NCBI GenBank assembly: GCA_019348515.1 | Contig: JAHWJF010000001.1 | Location: 2,692 to 28,351, forward strand | Direction of reading: 5' to 3' | From: Chloroflexota bacterium | GTDB taxonomy: Bacteria; Chloroflexota; Chloroflexia; Thermomicrobiales; UBA6265 | DNA length: 25,660 nucleotides | Shown here: positions 17,008 through 24,465 of the stretch, one piece after another | How the letters are laid out: each line of letters begins with the position of its first letter | Position numbering within the stretch: position 1 is the stretch's first letter | Made by a program: the position numbers and the translations under genes | The notes under the pieces: model-generated | What the model saw: the letters and a program-made list of their open reading frames with translations, nothing else | Database searches by the model: none | What the model was told of the DNA's origin: nothing

Positions 17008-17040
17008 GGAGCCGATCCGCTTCGGTGACGGATCGGCTCC
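17008..17040 (-). terminator. Intercistronic hairpin between binding-protein gene and livG of the second importer
   Basis: GGAGCCGATCCG (17008-17019) and CGGATCGGCTCC (17029-17040) form a perfect 12-base-pair stem with a nine-base loop. It lies about 40 bases after the binding-protein stop in the direction of transcription. No T-tract follows, so partial termination or mRNA 3'-end protection is more likely than full termination. Confidence 0.82.
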
Positions 17041-17079
17041 GACAACGGCGTTATTGACGTTCAGCCGGAGGACCGAGGC

Positions 17080-18423
17080 TCAGGAAACCGGCGTTCCGGC
17101 GACCGGCGTTCCGGCCGTGTCTTCCGCGGCGAGATCGATCTCCCGGCTGTCTGTTGTCTCGATCGCCTCGCCCTGCACCTGCCAGACGATAATGGTTCCC
17201 TTGGAGACATCGCCGTTTTCGTCGAGGTCGACCGAACCAGCGCCGCCCTCGTAGTTGACGTCCTCACCGGCGTCGATGGCGGCAACAGCCTCCTGCCATC
17301 CCTCCTGGCCGGGTCCCACCGCCGTCCCCGGCTCGTTGGCCACCTCTCGCAGGGCGTCACGAATGGCGGCGGAATCGGTCGAGTCCGCCTGCTCCGCGGC
17401 GAGGGCAATCAGGTAGATGGCGTCATTGATCTCGCGCAGATACGGGACGGCTGGAACCTCGCCGTACGCTTCCTCCCATGCCTGCTCGAACGTCGCGGCG
17501 GCGTCCGTTTCCGGCGCGCCAGCGGCAGTGCCGTAACTCCCCTCGAACACCTCCCAGCCAAGCTCGGCGAACATGTCCGGCGACTGCAGTCCATCACTGA
17601 AGATCACACTCGGCGCATCCCCGCTTTCCACTAACTCTCGGAGAAAGACGCGTCCGCTCTCAGGGTAGGCGGCCGCGATCAGGACATCAGGATCGCCCTC
17701 GGTGCAACTAGCGATCTCCGAGGCATAGCTGGCTTGCTCCTGCTCGTGTGGCACCTGTGCTGTGATCGTGCCGCCCTCGGCCGTGAATCGGTCCGCGAAG
17801 GCCTCGTTCAGTCCCTGGCCGTAGGCGTTGTTCACGTAGAGGACGCAGGCCGACTCGAAGCCCTGCTCCCGGGCCACGTCAGCCATCACGACACCCTGGG
17901 CGGCGTCGGAGATAACGGTCCGGAAAAGAAAGTCATTGTCATTCGCGATCGTCAGCGCGGGCGAGGTGGCCGACATGGTGATTTCCAGCACTCCGGCCGG
18001 TCCGGTGACCGATTCAGCGACCGGGAGCGTCTCACCACTGCCCGCCGGACCGACGATCGCCGACACTCCCTCGAGCTCGATGAGGCGGCGTGCCTCCTCC
18101 ACCGCCTGCTGCGGAGATGTCGCGGAATCACCCTGGACCAGCTCGATCGGCTGACCATTGACCCCGCCGGCCTCGTTGATCTGATTCACCGCGAGCTCCG
18201 CCGCCTGGAGGAAGGGTTGCCCGAAGTCAGAGAGGTCACCAGTGAAGGGGAAGAGGACAGCGATGCGCAATGGCTCCGCCTCATCCTGCGCGCGGGCGCC
18301 CTCGCCTGCATAGGTTGCGACGAGTGGAACCAGCAGCAACAGCGCCGCGGTGGCGCGCAACCCCCAGCGGCGAGACGCGCACCGCGTTGCCGTGGTGTTC
18401 TGGCGGAACTGGCCAATCAACAT
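17080..18423 (-). CDS. Liv/HAAT-type ABC transporter substrate-binding protein (second importer)
   Basis: Type I periplasmic binding protein, 447 aa. Residues about 19-44 form a signal peptide (RRWGLRATAALLLLVPLVA core, ARAQDEA at the cleavage region) without a lipobox. The mature fold starts at PLRIAVLFPFTGDLSDFG, followed by the family blocks ELAVNQINEAGGVNGQPIEL and VSAIVGPAGSGETLPVAESV. The tail contains the duplicated VAGTPV sequence, visible as a short DNA repeat near 17086-17115. The start at 18423 is chosen for GGGAGG six bases upstream; an in-frame ATG at 18453 lacks one. It differs strongly from the first binding protein, so the two importers probably take different ligands. First gene of its minus-strand operon. 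Confidence 0.9.
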   Translation of the reverse strand: MLIGQFRQNTTATRCASRRWGLRATAALLLLVPLVATYAGEGARAQDEAEPLRIAVLFPFTGDLSDFGQPFLQAAELAVNQINEAGGVNGQPIELVQGDSATSPQQAVEEARRLIELEGVSAIVGPAGSGETLPVAESVTGPAGVLEITMSATSPALTIANDNDFLFRTVISDAAQGVVMADVAREQGFESACVLYVNNAYGQGLNEAFADRFTAEGGTITAQVPHEQEQASYASEIASCTEGDPDVLIAAAYPESGRVFLRELVESGDAPSVIFSDGLQSPDMFAELGWEVFEGSYGTAAGAPETDAAATFEQAWEEAYGEVPAVPYLREINDAIYLIALAAEQADSTDSAAIRDALREVANEPGTAVGPGQEGWQEAVAAIDAGEDVNYEGGAGSVDLDENGDVSKGTIIVWQVQGEAIETTDSREIDLAAEDTAGTPVAGTPVS

Positions 18424-18490
18424 CCTGACCTCCCTTTTCATCTCTCGGAACACTGGCCTATGAGTAACCCGACCGATGCGGACTCACTGT

Positions 18491-18566
18491 GGAGACAGGC
18501 TTCTCCTCATGTAGTGGATTGGCGCCAGCACGAATGGTGCCAAGCCTCGTTCGCCCAGGCGAACGA
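18491..18566 (-). promoter_or_regulatory. Structured leader with three stem-loops upstream of the second Liv operon
   Basis: GGAGA/TCTCC (18491-18495 with 18502-18506), TTGGCGCC/GGTGCCAA with one G-U (18519-18526 with 18536-18543), and TCGTTCGCC/GGCGAACGA (18547-18555 with 18558-18566, a perfect nine-base-pair arm). All lie between the candidate minus-strand promoter and the ATG at 18423. The arrangement resembles the leader of the first Liv operon, but the stem sequences differ. Confidence 0.5.
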
Positions 18567-18695
18567 ACACATTGAAAGGAAGAGAGTGGGGTCTCCTACG
18601 TGGAGCCGTCGGTGATGCCAAGTTCAGGGCGGGATGGTAAATGCGGGGGTTAATCGCGGCATTGCGGGGAAACCTCCATCCGAGGAGTATTGAGA

Positions 18696-18725
18696 TGAAC
18701 ACAGGTAATGATCGACAGGCATAAT
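18696..18725 (+). promoter_or_regulatory. Candidate promoter of the SDR gene
   Basis: TGAACA (18696-18701, four of six matches to TTGACA), an 18-base spacer, and CATAAT (18720-18725, five of six matches to TATAAT). The implied transcript start near 18732 lies after the ATG at 18708 and before the one at 18777, which supports the later start. Confidence 0.4.
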
Positions 18726-18776
18726 AACATCACGCTTCGCCCTCCTCGCCATGACTTGAGGCTATTCGAGATCAGC

Positions 18777-19532
18777 ATGACCGAATCGGACCGTCAACTC
18801 ATCCTCCTCACGGGCGCCGCCGGGCGGATAGGTAGCGCGTTCCGGCAGGCATGCGGCGAGCAGTACCGTTTCCGGCTGGCTGATCTCAACACCGACGCCC
18901 TTGCCGATACGCCGGGGACGGACCACGAGATCGTTCGCCTCGACGTCGCCGATGCAGATGCGTGTCGGGAGGCCTGCGCGGAAATCGACACCGTGATCCA
19001 CCTGGCGGCTGATCCTTCACCGGAGGCTGACTGGGAGAGCTCGCTCCTGCCGAACAACATCCGCGGCACGGTCAACGTCTTTCAGGCCGCGCACGAGGCG
19101 GGGTGCCGCCGGGTCGTCTTCGCCAGCAGCGTCCACGCGATCATCGGCTATCCGCCCGGTGAGACCGTCGCGGATGACGCCCCTCCTCGCCCGACGAATC
19201 TCTACGGCGCAAGCAAGGTCTTCGGAGAAGCGGTGGCTTCTCGTTTTTCAGCGGACGGGCTCTCTGGAATCGCCGTCCGTATTGGGGCCTACGACGCCCC
19301 CTGGTTCCATGAACATGGAACGGCTACTGACGCAATGGCCTACGTCAGTGCCCGTGATCTCAATGATCTCCTGGTGCGCTGTGTCGAGACGCCGGACATT
19401 GCGTATGCGATTGTCGCGGGAATCTCCGACAACGCCCGCAAGCGGTTCGACCTGGTCCGCACCCGGGAGCTTCTCGGCTACGAACCGCGGGACGATGGCT
19501 TCAACGTGCTAGGGATTGACGCGACGCGGTGA
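18777..19532 (+). CDS. Extended SDR, uronate dehydrogenase-like NAD-dependent epimerase/dehydratase family
   Basis: Probably a cytoplasmic NAD-dependent oxidoreductase acting on a sugar or uronic acid. The 251-aa protein has a Rossmann glycine motif TGAAGRIG (12-19), an acidic residue after strand 2 (RLADLNTD), VIHLAADPSPEADW (73-86), VVFASSVHAIIGYPP (113-127) and the catalytic Y143xxxK147 in NLYGASKVFGEA. The short length and the SSVHAI-GYPP block resemble uronate dehydrogenases (oxidising galacturonate or glucuronate to the aldaro-lactone) more than UDP-sugar epimerases. The start at 18777 is preferred because of the candidate promoter; the ribosome-binding site is poor. The stop codon lies inside the repeat arm at 19528-19546. 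Confidence 0.82.
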   Translation: MTESDRQLILLTGAAGRIGSAFRQACGEQYRFRLADLNTDALADTPGTDHEIVRLDVADADACREACAEIDTVIHLAADPSPEADWESSLLPNNIRGTVNVFQAAHEAGCRRVVFASSVHAIIGYPPGETVADDAPPRPTNLYGASKVFGEAVASRFSADGLSGIAVRIGAYDAPWFHEHGTATDAMAYVSARDLNDLLVRCVETPDIAYAIVAGISDNARKRFDLVRTRELLGYEPRDDGFNVLGIDATR

Positions 19533-19684
19533 TAGGGTCATAGGAGAGGGGACCCCTCGGGAGGGGACTGAGGGTGATAGGCAGTTACGCTACCTGTGTT
19601 GCATGGCAGAACCCTCCACCATTCGTCGGTGCACACTGCTCGGGGATTGGGAAAAACCTCCTATCCCCCCATCCCCCCATCACC
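19528..19684. repeat. Imperfect inverted repeat segment covering the stop codons of two convergent genes
   Basis: The left arm (19528-19546) begins GGTGAT and ends ATAGGAG. The right arm (19658-19684), read on the other strand, also begins GGTGAT and ends ATAGGAG but carries extra G-runs from a tandem ATCCCCCC repeat (19663-19680). A further GGTGATAGG copy lies at 19573-19581, and a GAGGGG-A-CCCCTC palindrome at 19545-19557. The SDR stop codon is in the left arm, and the cupin stop codon is in the right arm. It may be a small non-coding insertion or a product of repeat slippage. Confidence 0.55.
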
Positions 19685-20314
19685 CTCTTCATCGCACGGC
19701 ATATTGACGTAGCCGCTCTTGAACGGCAGCACTTTGCCCTCCTCGGGGAGGAAGCGGTGCCGCCAGATACAGCCGTTATCGATACCAAGCAAGTGGAGTG
19801 AGACTGACGTCTCCGGCGAGGTCGTGCGCACCCGGTGGATATCCGTCTCGGGCAGCAGTTCGTAGAAATCGCCCGGCTGCAGCGCCCGGCTCTCCACGAT
19901 CGTCAACGACGCCTCGTCTTCACGTGACCCGTCGTCGGTGCGGGTGAAGACGTCCTCGTCCTGGGTGCCGCGGTAGAGTCCGACCAATCCCCAGGCGAGA
20001 TGGTCATGCACGGGGGTCTGCGCCCCGGACGGAACAACCAGCGCCGAGAGGGCGAGGCCGCCGTCGCCAGCGCGGTAAAGGAGCCACGTACCGATCCCGG
20101 AGCCCATGCCGCCGTCCGCGGCCGGCTCCTGGTACTGGGCGGGGAGCCAGGTCTTGTCCGCGAGCAGGTCAACGAAATGCGGCCGGATGGCGGCCAGGAT
20201 CTCCCGGGGATCATCACGGTCTTGCTGGATGCGGGTAACCTCGGCGATAAACGCGCGGAGTCGTGGGTTATCGACGACGTACTCATCCTGTCCAGTCTCA
20301 GTCGTGGCAGTCAT
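19661..20314 (-). CDS. Cupin of the cysteine/thiol dioxygenase-like family
   Basis: Probably a mononuclear non-haem iron enzyme oxidising a small thiol, by family resemblance. The 217-aa protein has the three-histidine metal site expected for thiol dioxygenases: H103 and H105 in TPVHDHLAWGLVGLYRG and H160 in ETDIHRVRT. The GLYRG turn after the first motif resembles 3-mercaptopropionate/cysteine dioxygenase-type proteins of bacteria. The start at 20314 has GGAGG five bases upstream; a longer frame to 20413 is rejected. The last dozen residues (CDEEGDGGMGG) are encoded by the repeat segment and look unlike the rest of the protein. The substrate cannot be named; another metal-dependent cupin activity is possible. 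Confidence 0.75.
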   Translation of the reverse strand: MTATTETGQDEYVVDNPRLRAFIAEVTRIQQDRDDPREILAAIRPHFVDLLADKTWLPAQYQEPAADGGMGSGIGTWLLYRAGDGGLALSALVVPSGAQTPVHDHLAWGLVGLYRGTQDEDVFTRTDDGSREDEASLTIVESRALQPGDFYELLPETDIHRVRTTSPETSVSLHLLGIDNGCIWRHRFLPEEGKVLPFKSGYVNMPCDEEGDGGMGG

Positions 20315-20617
20315 GAGAACCTCCATCATGGTTCGCTGTCGCGTGTGAGCACGATGCCACAGCCTACACCTATTTGTAGGCACGCGGCATGCAGCCTGCG
20401 AAACCATTCGCATAGAGCACGGTGCGACGATCGAGTATGAGACGGACCGGTCCCTGGCATTCTTCGATGTTGCATCCGGGAGTTACAGGTGCAACGTATC
20501 GGGGACCCCAAAGTCGTCGTTCAGGAGGCAGCCTGTTGACACGCTCCTGAAAGAATGCGAAACGTGACGGACAATCTGAAGGTCTTGTCATGAAGCGGCC
20601 AGAGGAGAAGACGCGCG
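20315..20617. other. Divergent control region between the thiol-dioxygenase-like gene and the FAH pair
   Basis: The 303 bases contain no gene. Noted elements are the inverted repeat GCCTACA/TGTAGGC (20362-20381), the palindrome GGACCGGTCC (20444-20453), the inverted repeat GTTGCA/TGCAAC (20469-20474 with 20490-20495), and TTGACA at 20536-20541, a perfect -35 for the plus strand but without a good -10 at the right distance. Promoters for both flanking genes are expected here. Confidence 0.5.
20362..20381. promoter_or_regulatory. Operator-like inverted repeat GCCTACA-N6-TGTAGGC
   Basis: A perfect seven-base inverted repeat with a six-base AT-containing centre, total 20 bases. This size and symmetry suit a dimeric repressor such as a GntR- or TetR-type protein, or a small stem-loop in the leader of the minus-strand cupin gene, 48 bases from its start codon. 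No regulator gene is in the window. Confidence 0.45.
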
Positions 20618-21556
20618 ATGCGCATTGCCACCTTCGATGACACAAGGATAGGCGTCGTCGCAAACGACGATACGGTCGTCGATGCCACCGATCTCGTGGA
20701 GCAGTTCGAGCCCCTGGGACCTGAGGATCTCCTGCCGGACCTGATCACCCACTTTGGCGACCTCAGACCGGAGTTGGAGCGCAGGGTCACCGCCGGCGGC
20801 GGTACCCCGCTTCAGGAGGTGCACCTTCGCTCCCCGCTCACCCGGCCATCGAAGATCATCTGCCTGATGGGCAACTACCGTGAGGGTACCGACCGGCCCT
20901 TACAGATCCTGGATCTCTTCTTCAAATCTCCGGAAAAGATCTCCGGGCCTGGCGACACCGTCATCCTACCGCCTCATCAGGCCAACATCTTCCATCATGA
21001 AGGTGAGATCGCCGTCGTCATTGGCCGCGAAGCGAAAGATCTGAACGCGGAGGAGGCGATGGACGCCGTCTTCGGCTATGTCGCCTACAACGATATTTCC
21101 GCTCGCGGCCTCGGGCGCTCCGGGATCAATAGCTTCCTCGGCAAGTCGTTCGACACCTTCGCCGCGTTCGGCCCGTGGATCGTGACCAAGGACGAGATCC
21201 CTGACCCGCAGACCCTCAGCATCACTGTCGACGTCAACGGCGAGCGTCGCCAGGATTATTCGACGAGCGACATGGAGCGGCCAGTCCCGGAGCTGCTCAC
21301 CTACATCTCCTCGGTGACGACGCTTCATCCCGGAGATGTCATCTGCTGCGGCACGAACCATCAAGGTTTGGGCTCGATGCAGGATGGTGACGCGGTCGTC
21401 ACCACCGTGTCCGGTGTGGGGTCGTTCACGCTCCATGTGCGAGACGAGCACGAGCGGGCCTGGCAGCGTGGGATCGACCGCGAGGCGGGCGAGCGCGTGA
21501 AGGCCGCGGCACAACATCCGGTGGCACAGGCGCCAGTCAGTGGAGGGTCCGCCTAA
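20618..21556 (+). CDS. Fumarylacetoacetate hydrolase family protein (copy 1)
   Basis: A probable C-C bond hydrolase, decarboxylase or hydratase of the FAH superfamily, acting on an acylpyruvate-like or 2-keto-3-deoxy acid substrate in the cytoplasm. The 312-aa protein has an N-terminal domain (1-75) and the FAH barrel. Metal ligands are visible: E128 and E130 in FHHEGEIAVVIG and D159 in YNDISARG, with the conserved lysine K176 in LGKSFDTF and the GTNHQGLG block at 245-252. GAGGAG lies upstream of the ATG but about ten bases away. The C-terminal tail is Ala/Gly rich. It is followed directly by a second copy. The exact substrate is not inferable from sequence alone. Confidence 0.87.
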   Translation: MRIATFDDTRIGVVANDDTVVDATDLVEQFEPLGPEDLLPDLITHFGDLRPELERRVTAGGGTPLQEVHLRSPLTRPSKIICLMGNYREGTDRPLQILDLFFKSPEKISGPGDTVILPPHQANIFHHEGEIAVVIGREAKDLNAEEAMDAVFGYVAYNDISARGLGRSGINSFLGKSFDTFAAFGPWIVTKDEIPDPQTLSITVDVNGERRQDYSTSDMERPVPELLTYISSVTTLHPGDVICCGTNHQGLGSMQDGDAVVTTVSGVGSFTLHVRDEHERAWQRGIDREAGERVKAAAQHPVAQAPVSGGSA

Positions 21557-22450
21557 ATGAGGCTTGTACTGACCCGTGACGACCGAATCGGCGTGCTGCG
21601 AGACGGCGGCATGGTCGATGTCTCCGACGCCTTCGTCGACATCCGATATCGCACGGCCGCCGACCGCATGCCCCGTGTGCTGGCGACGTTGCGGGACCGG
21701 CGGCCAGGCATCGAGGAGATGGTGGCAGGCGGGGAAACGTTGCCGCTCCCTGAGCTACAGGCCCCGGTGCCACGCCCACCCAAGCTGATCGCCGCGTTCG
21801 GCAACTACCGAGAGGGTTCGGATCGCGAACGGCAGACACAGGACATGTTTCTGGAGAGCCCTGATTCGGTTATCGGCCCCAACGGAACCGTCGTTCTTCC
21901 GAACCATCCGGCATCCATCTTTCACCATGAAGCCGAGCTCGCGCTGGTCGTCGGCCAGCAGGCGAAGGACCTGCCGGCCGATGACCGGGCACTCGGGGCC
22001 CTGGTGGGGTACACCTGTGCCATCGACGTCTCAGCGCGCGGTCTGGGGCGCATCGGACCCAGCCGCATTGGAAAATCGTTCGACACGTTCACCCCGCTCG
22101 GTCCAGCCATCGTCACCATCGACGAAGTTCCCGATCCCCAAGATCTGCACGTGACTTTGGCGGTGAACAGTGAGCCGCGACAGGACTACTCGACGAGAGA
22201 CATGGAGTACAGCGTCGTCGAGATCCTGGCGTTCATCAGCTCCTACATGACGTTGGTTCCAGGAGACGTCGTCATGTGCGGCACGAATCACCAGGGTCTC
22301 GGCGCGTTGCAGGATGGGGACCAGGTCGAGATGACGATCGCCGGGATCGGCACACTCGAGATGTCCGTGCGCGACCCACAGCGCCGTGAGTGGCCGCGCG
22401 GCGTAGACCAGGATATGGCCGCGCGGCAGCGCGCGGTTGGCGCGTCGTAG
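21557..22450 (+). CDS. Fumarylacetoacetate hydrolase family protein (copy 2)
   Basis: Paralogue of the preceding gene, 297 aa, with the same domain layout and ligands: E125 and E127 in FHHEAELALVVG, D157 in AIDVSARG, K173 in GKSFDTF and CGTNHQGLG at 241-249. Both copies share NYREG, DYST-DME and the GTNHQGLG-QDGD blocks, but differ at many other positions, so the duplication is old rather than recent. The ATG abuts the previous stop codon (TAA then ATG), and no separate ribosome-binding site is obvious, which suggests coupled translation and perhaps a heteromeric enzyme. Two-gene FAH pairs occur in aromatic or sugar-acid pathways; the pathway here is unknown. Confidence 0.87.
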   Translation: MRLVLTRDDRIGVLRDGGMVDVSDAFVDIRYRTAADRMPRVLATLRDRRPGIEEMVAGGETLPLPELQAPVPRPPKLIAAFGNYREGSDRERQTQDMFLESPDSVIGPNGTVVLPNHPASIFHHEAELALVVGQQAKDLPADDRALGALVGYTCAIDVSARGLGRIGPSRIGKSFDTFTPLGPAIVTIDEVPDPQDLHVTLAVNSEPRQDYSTRDMEYSVVEILAFISSYMTLVPGDVVMCGTNHQGLGALQDGDQVEMTIAGIGTLEMSVRDPQRREWPRGVDQDMAARQRAVGAS

Positions 22451-22655
22451 TCCGGATGGGGATGAAACTCGGGACGCAAGAGCCAACCGCTGTTTGGCTG
22501 AACTGCCCTTTCCAGAAGTCAATTAGGGCCGATTTACCTATCGTCAAGGAACGAAAGGAGTGGCAGCGGGACGAGTCGGTGACCGTCATAATTGGCCGCG
22601 AACCTATGCTAGGGTAGCGACCGCTAGCCGGTGATAACTGCAAAGGAGCAGGAGC
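22451..22655. other. Intergenic region upstream of the peptide-type importer
   Basis: The 205 bases hold a TATGCT hexamer (22605-22610) that could be a -10 box, but the best upstream hexamers (GTGACC at 22579-22584) are poorly spaced. A GCTAG/CTAGC inverted pair (22608-22627) overlaps the presumed start of transcription. No terminator for the FAH pair was recognised. Confidence 0.4.
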
Positions 22656-24356
22656 ATGAGCCAGCGTGACCAGCGGAATGAGTGGGGAACGATCCCAATG
22701 ACGGAGCAGTTACTCGGGCGGCGAGCGAGCCGGCGCTCTATTGTGCGCGCGGGAGCGGTCGGCGCGGCGGGATTCGTGGGGGCCGGGACCATTTCCCGTA
22801 CGGGAGCCGCCGCCGCAATCAGCGGGACACTACGGTCGCCGAAACCCCTGGGCCAGACCGCCGACGAAGGCATACGCGGCGGCCGATTACGGGTTGCCAC
22901 CACCGGGCAGCCGGCGGGATTGGATGGTCATCTGGTTGGCCAGCGCACCATCACGCTGATCGGCTGGAACATGTTCGAGGCGCTATTCACCTTCGATGCC
23001 GACTACGCGACCGTCCCGATGCTGGCTGAGGGGATCGACGTCAGCGAGGATGGACTAACGAACAGGATCACGTTGCGCCAGGGCGTCCCGTTCCACAATG
23101 GGGACGAGATGCAGGCCGCTGACGTGATCGCCTCGTTCAATCGCTGGGCCCCGGTTAGCAGCCTGGGGTTGGCCATCAACGCGTTCCTCGATGAGATCGT
23201 CGAGGTCGATCCCTACACCGTCGAGATCAAGCTCACGAGTCCGCTCGTCGCGTTGCCGAGTCTGCTGGCGCGCCAGCAACAAGGGCTCTCCATCCACCCC
23301 AGATCGATCATGGAAGCGGCGGCATCGGAGCCGATGACCGATGAGCAGTACATCGGCACCGGCCCCTATCAGTTTGTCGAACGCCAGGCGGACCGATTCA
23401 CCCTGCTCCGGCGATTCGAGGACTACGTTGGCGTTGAGAACGACCCGAGCGGATATGCGGGCCGCAAGCCTGCCTATCTTGACGAACTCGAATTCATCCC
23501 CGTGCCAGAGGAGGCGGCGCGCGTCGCTGGGTTGCAGTCCGGGGAATACAACTATCTCGAGGAGATAATTCCCGATCAGATCGCCGTCCTGCAGGATTAC
23601 CCTGGTGTCACGATCGAGATCCTGCCCCCGCGCAGTTACGGCGTCGTCATCATGAACACGATCGCGGGTCCAATGAGCGATCAGAAGATCCGTCAGGCGG
23701 TGCAGGCGGCGATTGAGGTCGAGTCGAGCGGTCAAGCCACACACGGCGAGGGATACTTCGAGCTCGGCCCCGGCATCATGTTGCCGCAGACCGTGTGGAA
23801 CTCAGACGTTTCCGCCGAGCTCTACAACCAGAACAATCCGGAGAAGGGGCGCCAACTCCTCGAAGAGGCCGGCTACGATGGTACGCCAATTCGCTTCCTG
23901 GCAACCCAGGAGGATCTAGGCGATTACAACGCGGCCGTCGTTGCCCAGCAACAGATGGAAGCGGCCGGCTTCACCGTCACGCTGGAGGTGACCGACGAGG
24001 CGACGCTCGACGAGAACCTGGAGGATGATGAGCGGTGGGACGTGACCACGAACGCGATCGTGTTCCGACCCGATCCGGTCCTCATCGCCCCATTCGCGAG
24101 CTGTTCGTGGGATGGTGGTTGGTGCTCGGAGGAGAAGGTCGCGGCGGTCGAGCGGCTACAGACTGAGCCTGATTTCGAGGCTCGTTACGCGGCGCTCGAG
24201 GATCTGCAGCGGCTGTGGTACGAGCAGGCGCCCATGGTGAAACTTGTCAACAACTACGGCGTCGCAGCGCTGACGTCAAATGTGCAAGGTCTTCTGGGCC
24301 GCATGCACTTCGAGATCGAGCCCGAGTTTGCAAACGCCTGGTTGGAAGAGGCCTAA
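22656..24356 (+). CDS. ABC transporter substrate-binding protein, SBP_bac_5 (peptide/nickel/opine) family
   Basis: An exported binding protein for a dipeptide, oligopeptide or similar solute, 566 aa. The N-terminus has a twin-arginine signal (SRRSIVRAG at 25-33, hydrophobic stretch to about 47) and no lipobox. The mature protein begins with RGGRLRVATTGQPAGLDGH and carries the family blocks NMFEALFTFD, PMLAEGIDVSEDGL, ITLRQGVPFHNGDEMQAADV and the later IRQAVQAAIEV block. AAGGAG precedes the ATG at 22656; a second in-frame ATG at 22698 would still include the signal. It lies upstream of DppB- and DppC-like permeases. Position after the FAH pair suggests, but does not prove, a linked substrate. 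Confidence 0.9.
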   Translation: MSQRDQRNEWGTIPMTEQLLGRRASRRSIVRAGAVGAAGFVGAGTISRTGAAAAISGTLRSPKPLGQTADEGIRGGRLRVATTGQPAGLDGHLVGQRTITLIGWNMFEALFTFDADYATVPMLAEGIDVSEDGLTNRITLRQGVPFHNGDEMQAADVIASFNRWAPVSSLGLAINAFLDEIVEVDPYTVEIKLTSPLVALPSLLARQQQGLSIHPRSIMEAAASEPMTDEQYIGTGPYQFVERQADRFTLLRRFEDYVGVENDPSGYAGRKPAYLDELEFIPVPEEAARVAGLQSGEYNYLEEIIPDQIAVLQDYPGVTIEILPPRSYGVVIMNTIAGPMSDQKIRQAVQAAIEVESSGQATHGEGYFELGPGIMLPQTVWNSDVSAELYNQNNPEKGRQLLEEAGYDGTPIRFLATQEDLGDYNAAVVAQQQMEAAGFTVTLEVTDEATLDENLEDDERWDVTTNAIVFRPDPVLIAPFASCSWDGGWCSEEKVAAVERLQTEPDFEARYAALEDLQRLWYEQAPMVKLVNNYGVAALTSNVQGLLGRMHFEIEPEFANAWLEEA

Positions 24357-24372
24357 CGGCTACCCCTGGTCC

Positions 24373-24417
24373 CCCGCCCCCTCTCTCTGTCAGCGCCCGA
24401 CGGGAGAGGGGAGCGGG
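24373..24417 (+). terminator. Intercistronic hairpin between binding-protein gene and DppB-like permease gene
   Basis: A C/T-rich arm (24373-24387) pairs with a G/A-rich arm (24402-24417) over about 15 positions with one bulged base and one G-U pair, enclosing a 14-base loop. No T-tract follows. It sits just after the binding-protein stop and before the permease start, like the hairpins in the other two importers. Confidence 0.65.
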
Positions 24418-24465
24418 CGCGTCGCGGGGAACCTCAACTGATCTCGACTCGCGCGGAGACTGCGC

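Larger units (their letters stand above)
18424..18776. other. Divergent intergenic region upstream of the second Liv operon and the SDR gene
   Basis: This 353-base stretch has no convincing gene. It contains three consecutive inverted repeats on the side of the Liv operon (18491-18566), a weak minus-strand promoter candidate (TTGGCA at 18621-18616, 17-base spacer, TAGGAG at 18598-18593), and a plus-strand promoter candidate for the SDR gene at 18696-18725. An open frame entering from 18708 is judged to start at 18777 instead. Confidence 0.5.

Noticed and set aside
18430..18570. TGGCACC on the minus strand ahead of the second Liv operon, considered as a T-box antiterminator
   Set aside because: It is part of a simple stem, lacks the rest of the T-box consensus (ACCGCG) and no specifier stem could be recognised.
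18708..18776. Earlier ATG start of the SDR gene at 18708
   Set aside because: It would add 23 residues before the Rossmann glycine motif and lies upstream of the transcription start implied by the candidate promoter.
20536..20575. Promoter for the FAH pair based on TTGACA at 20536
   Set aside because: The hexamer at the proper 16-18 base distance is GC-rich and unlike a -10 box, so only the -35 match is seen.
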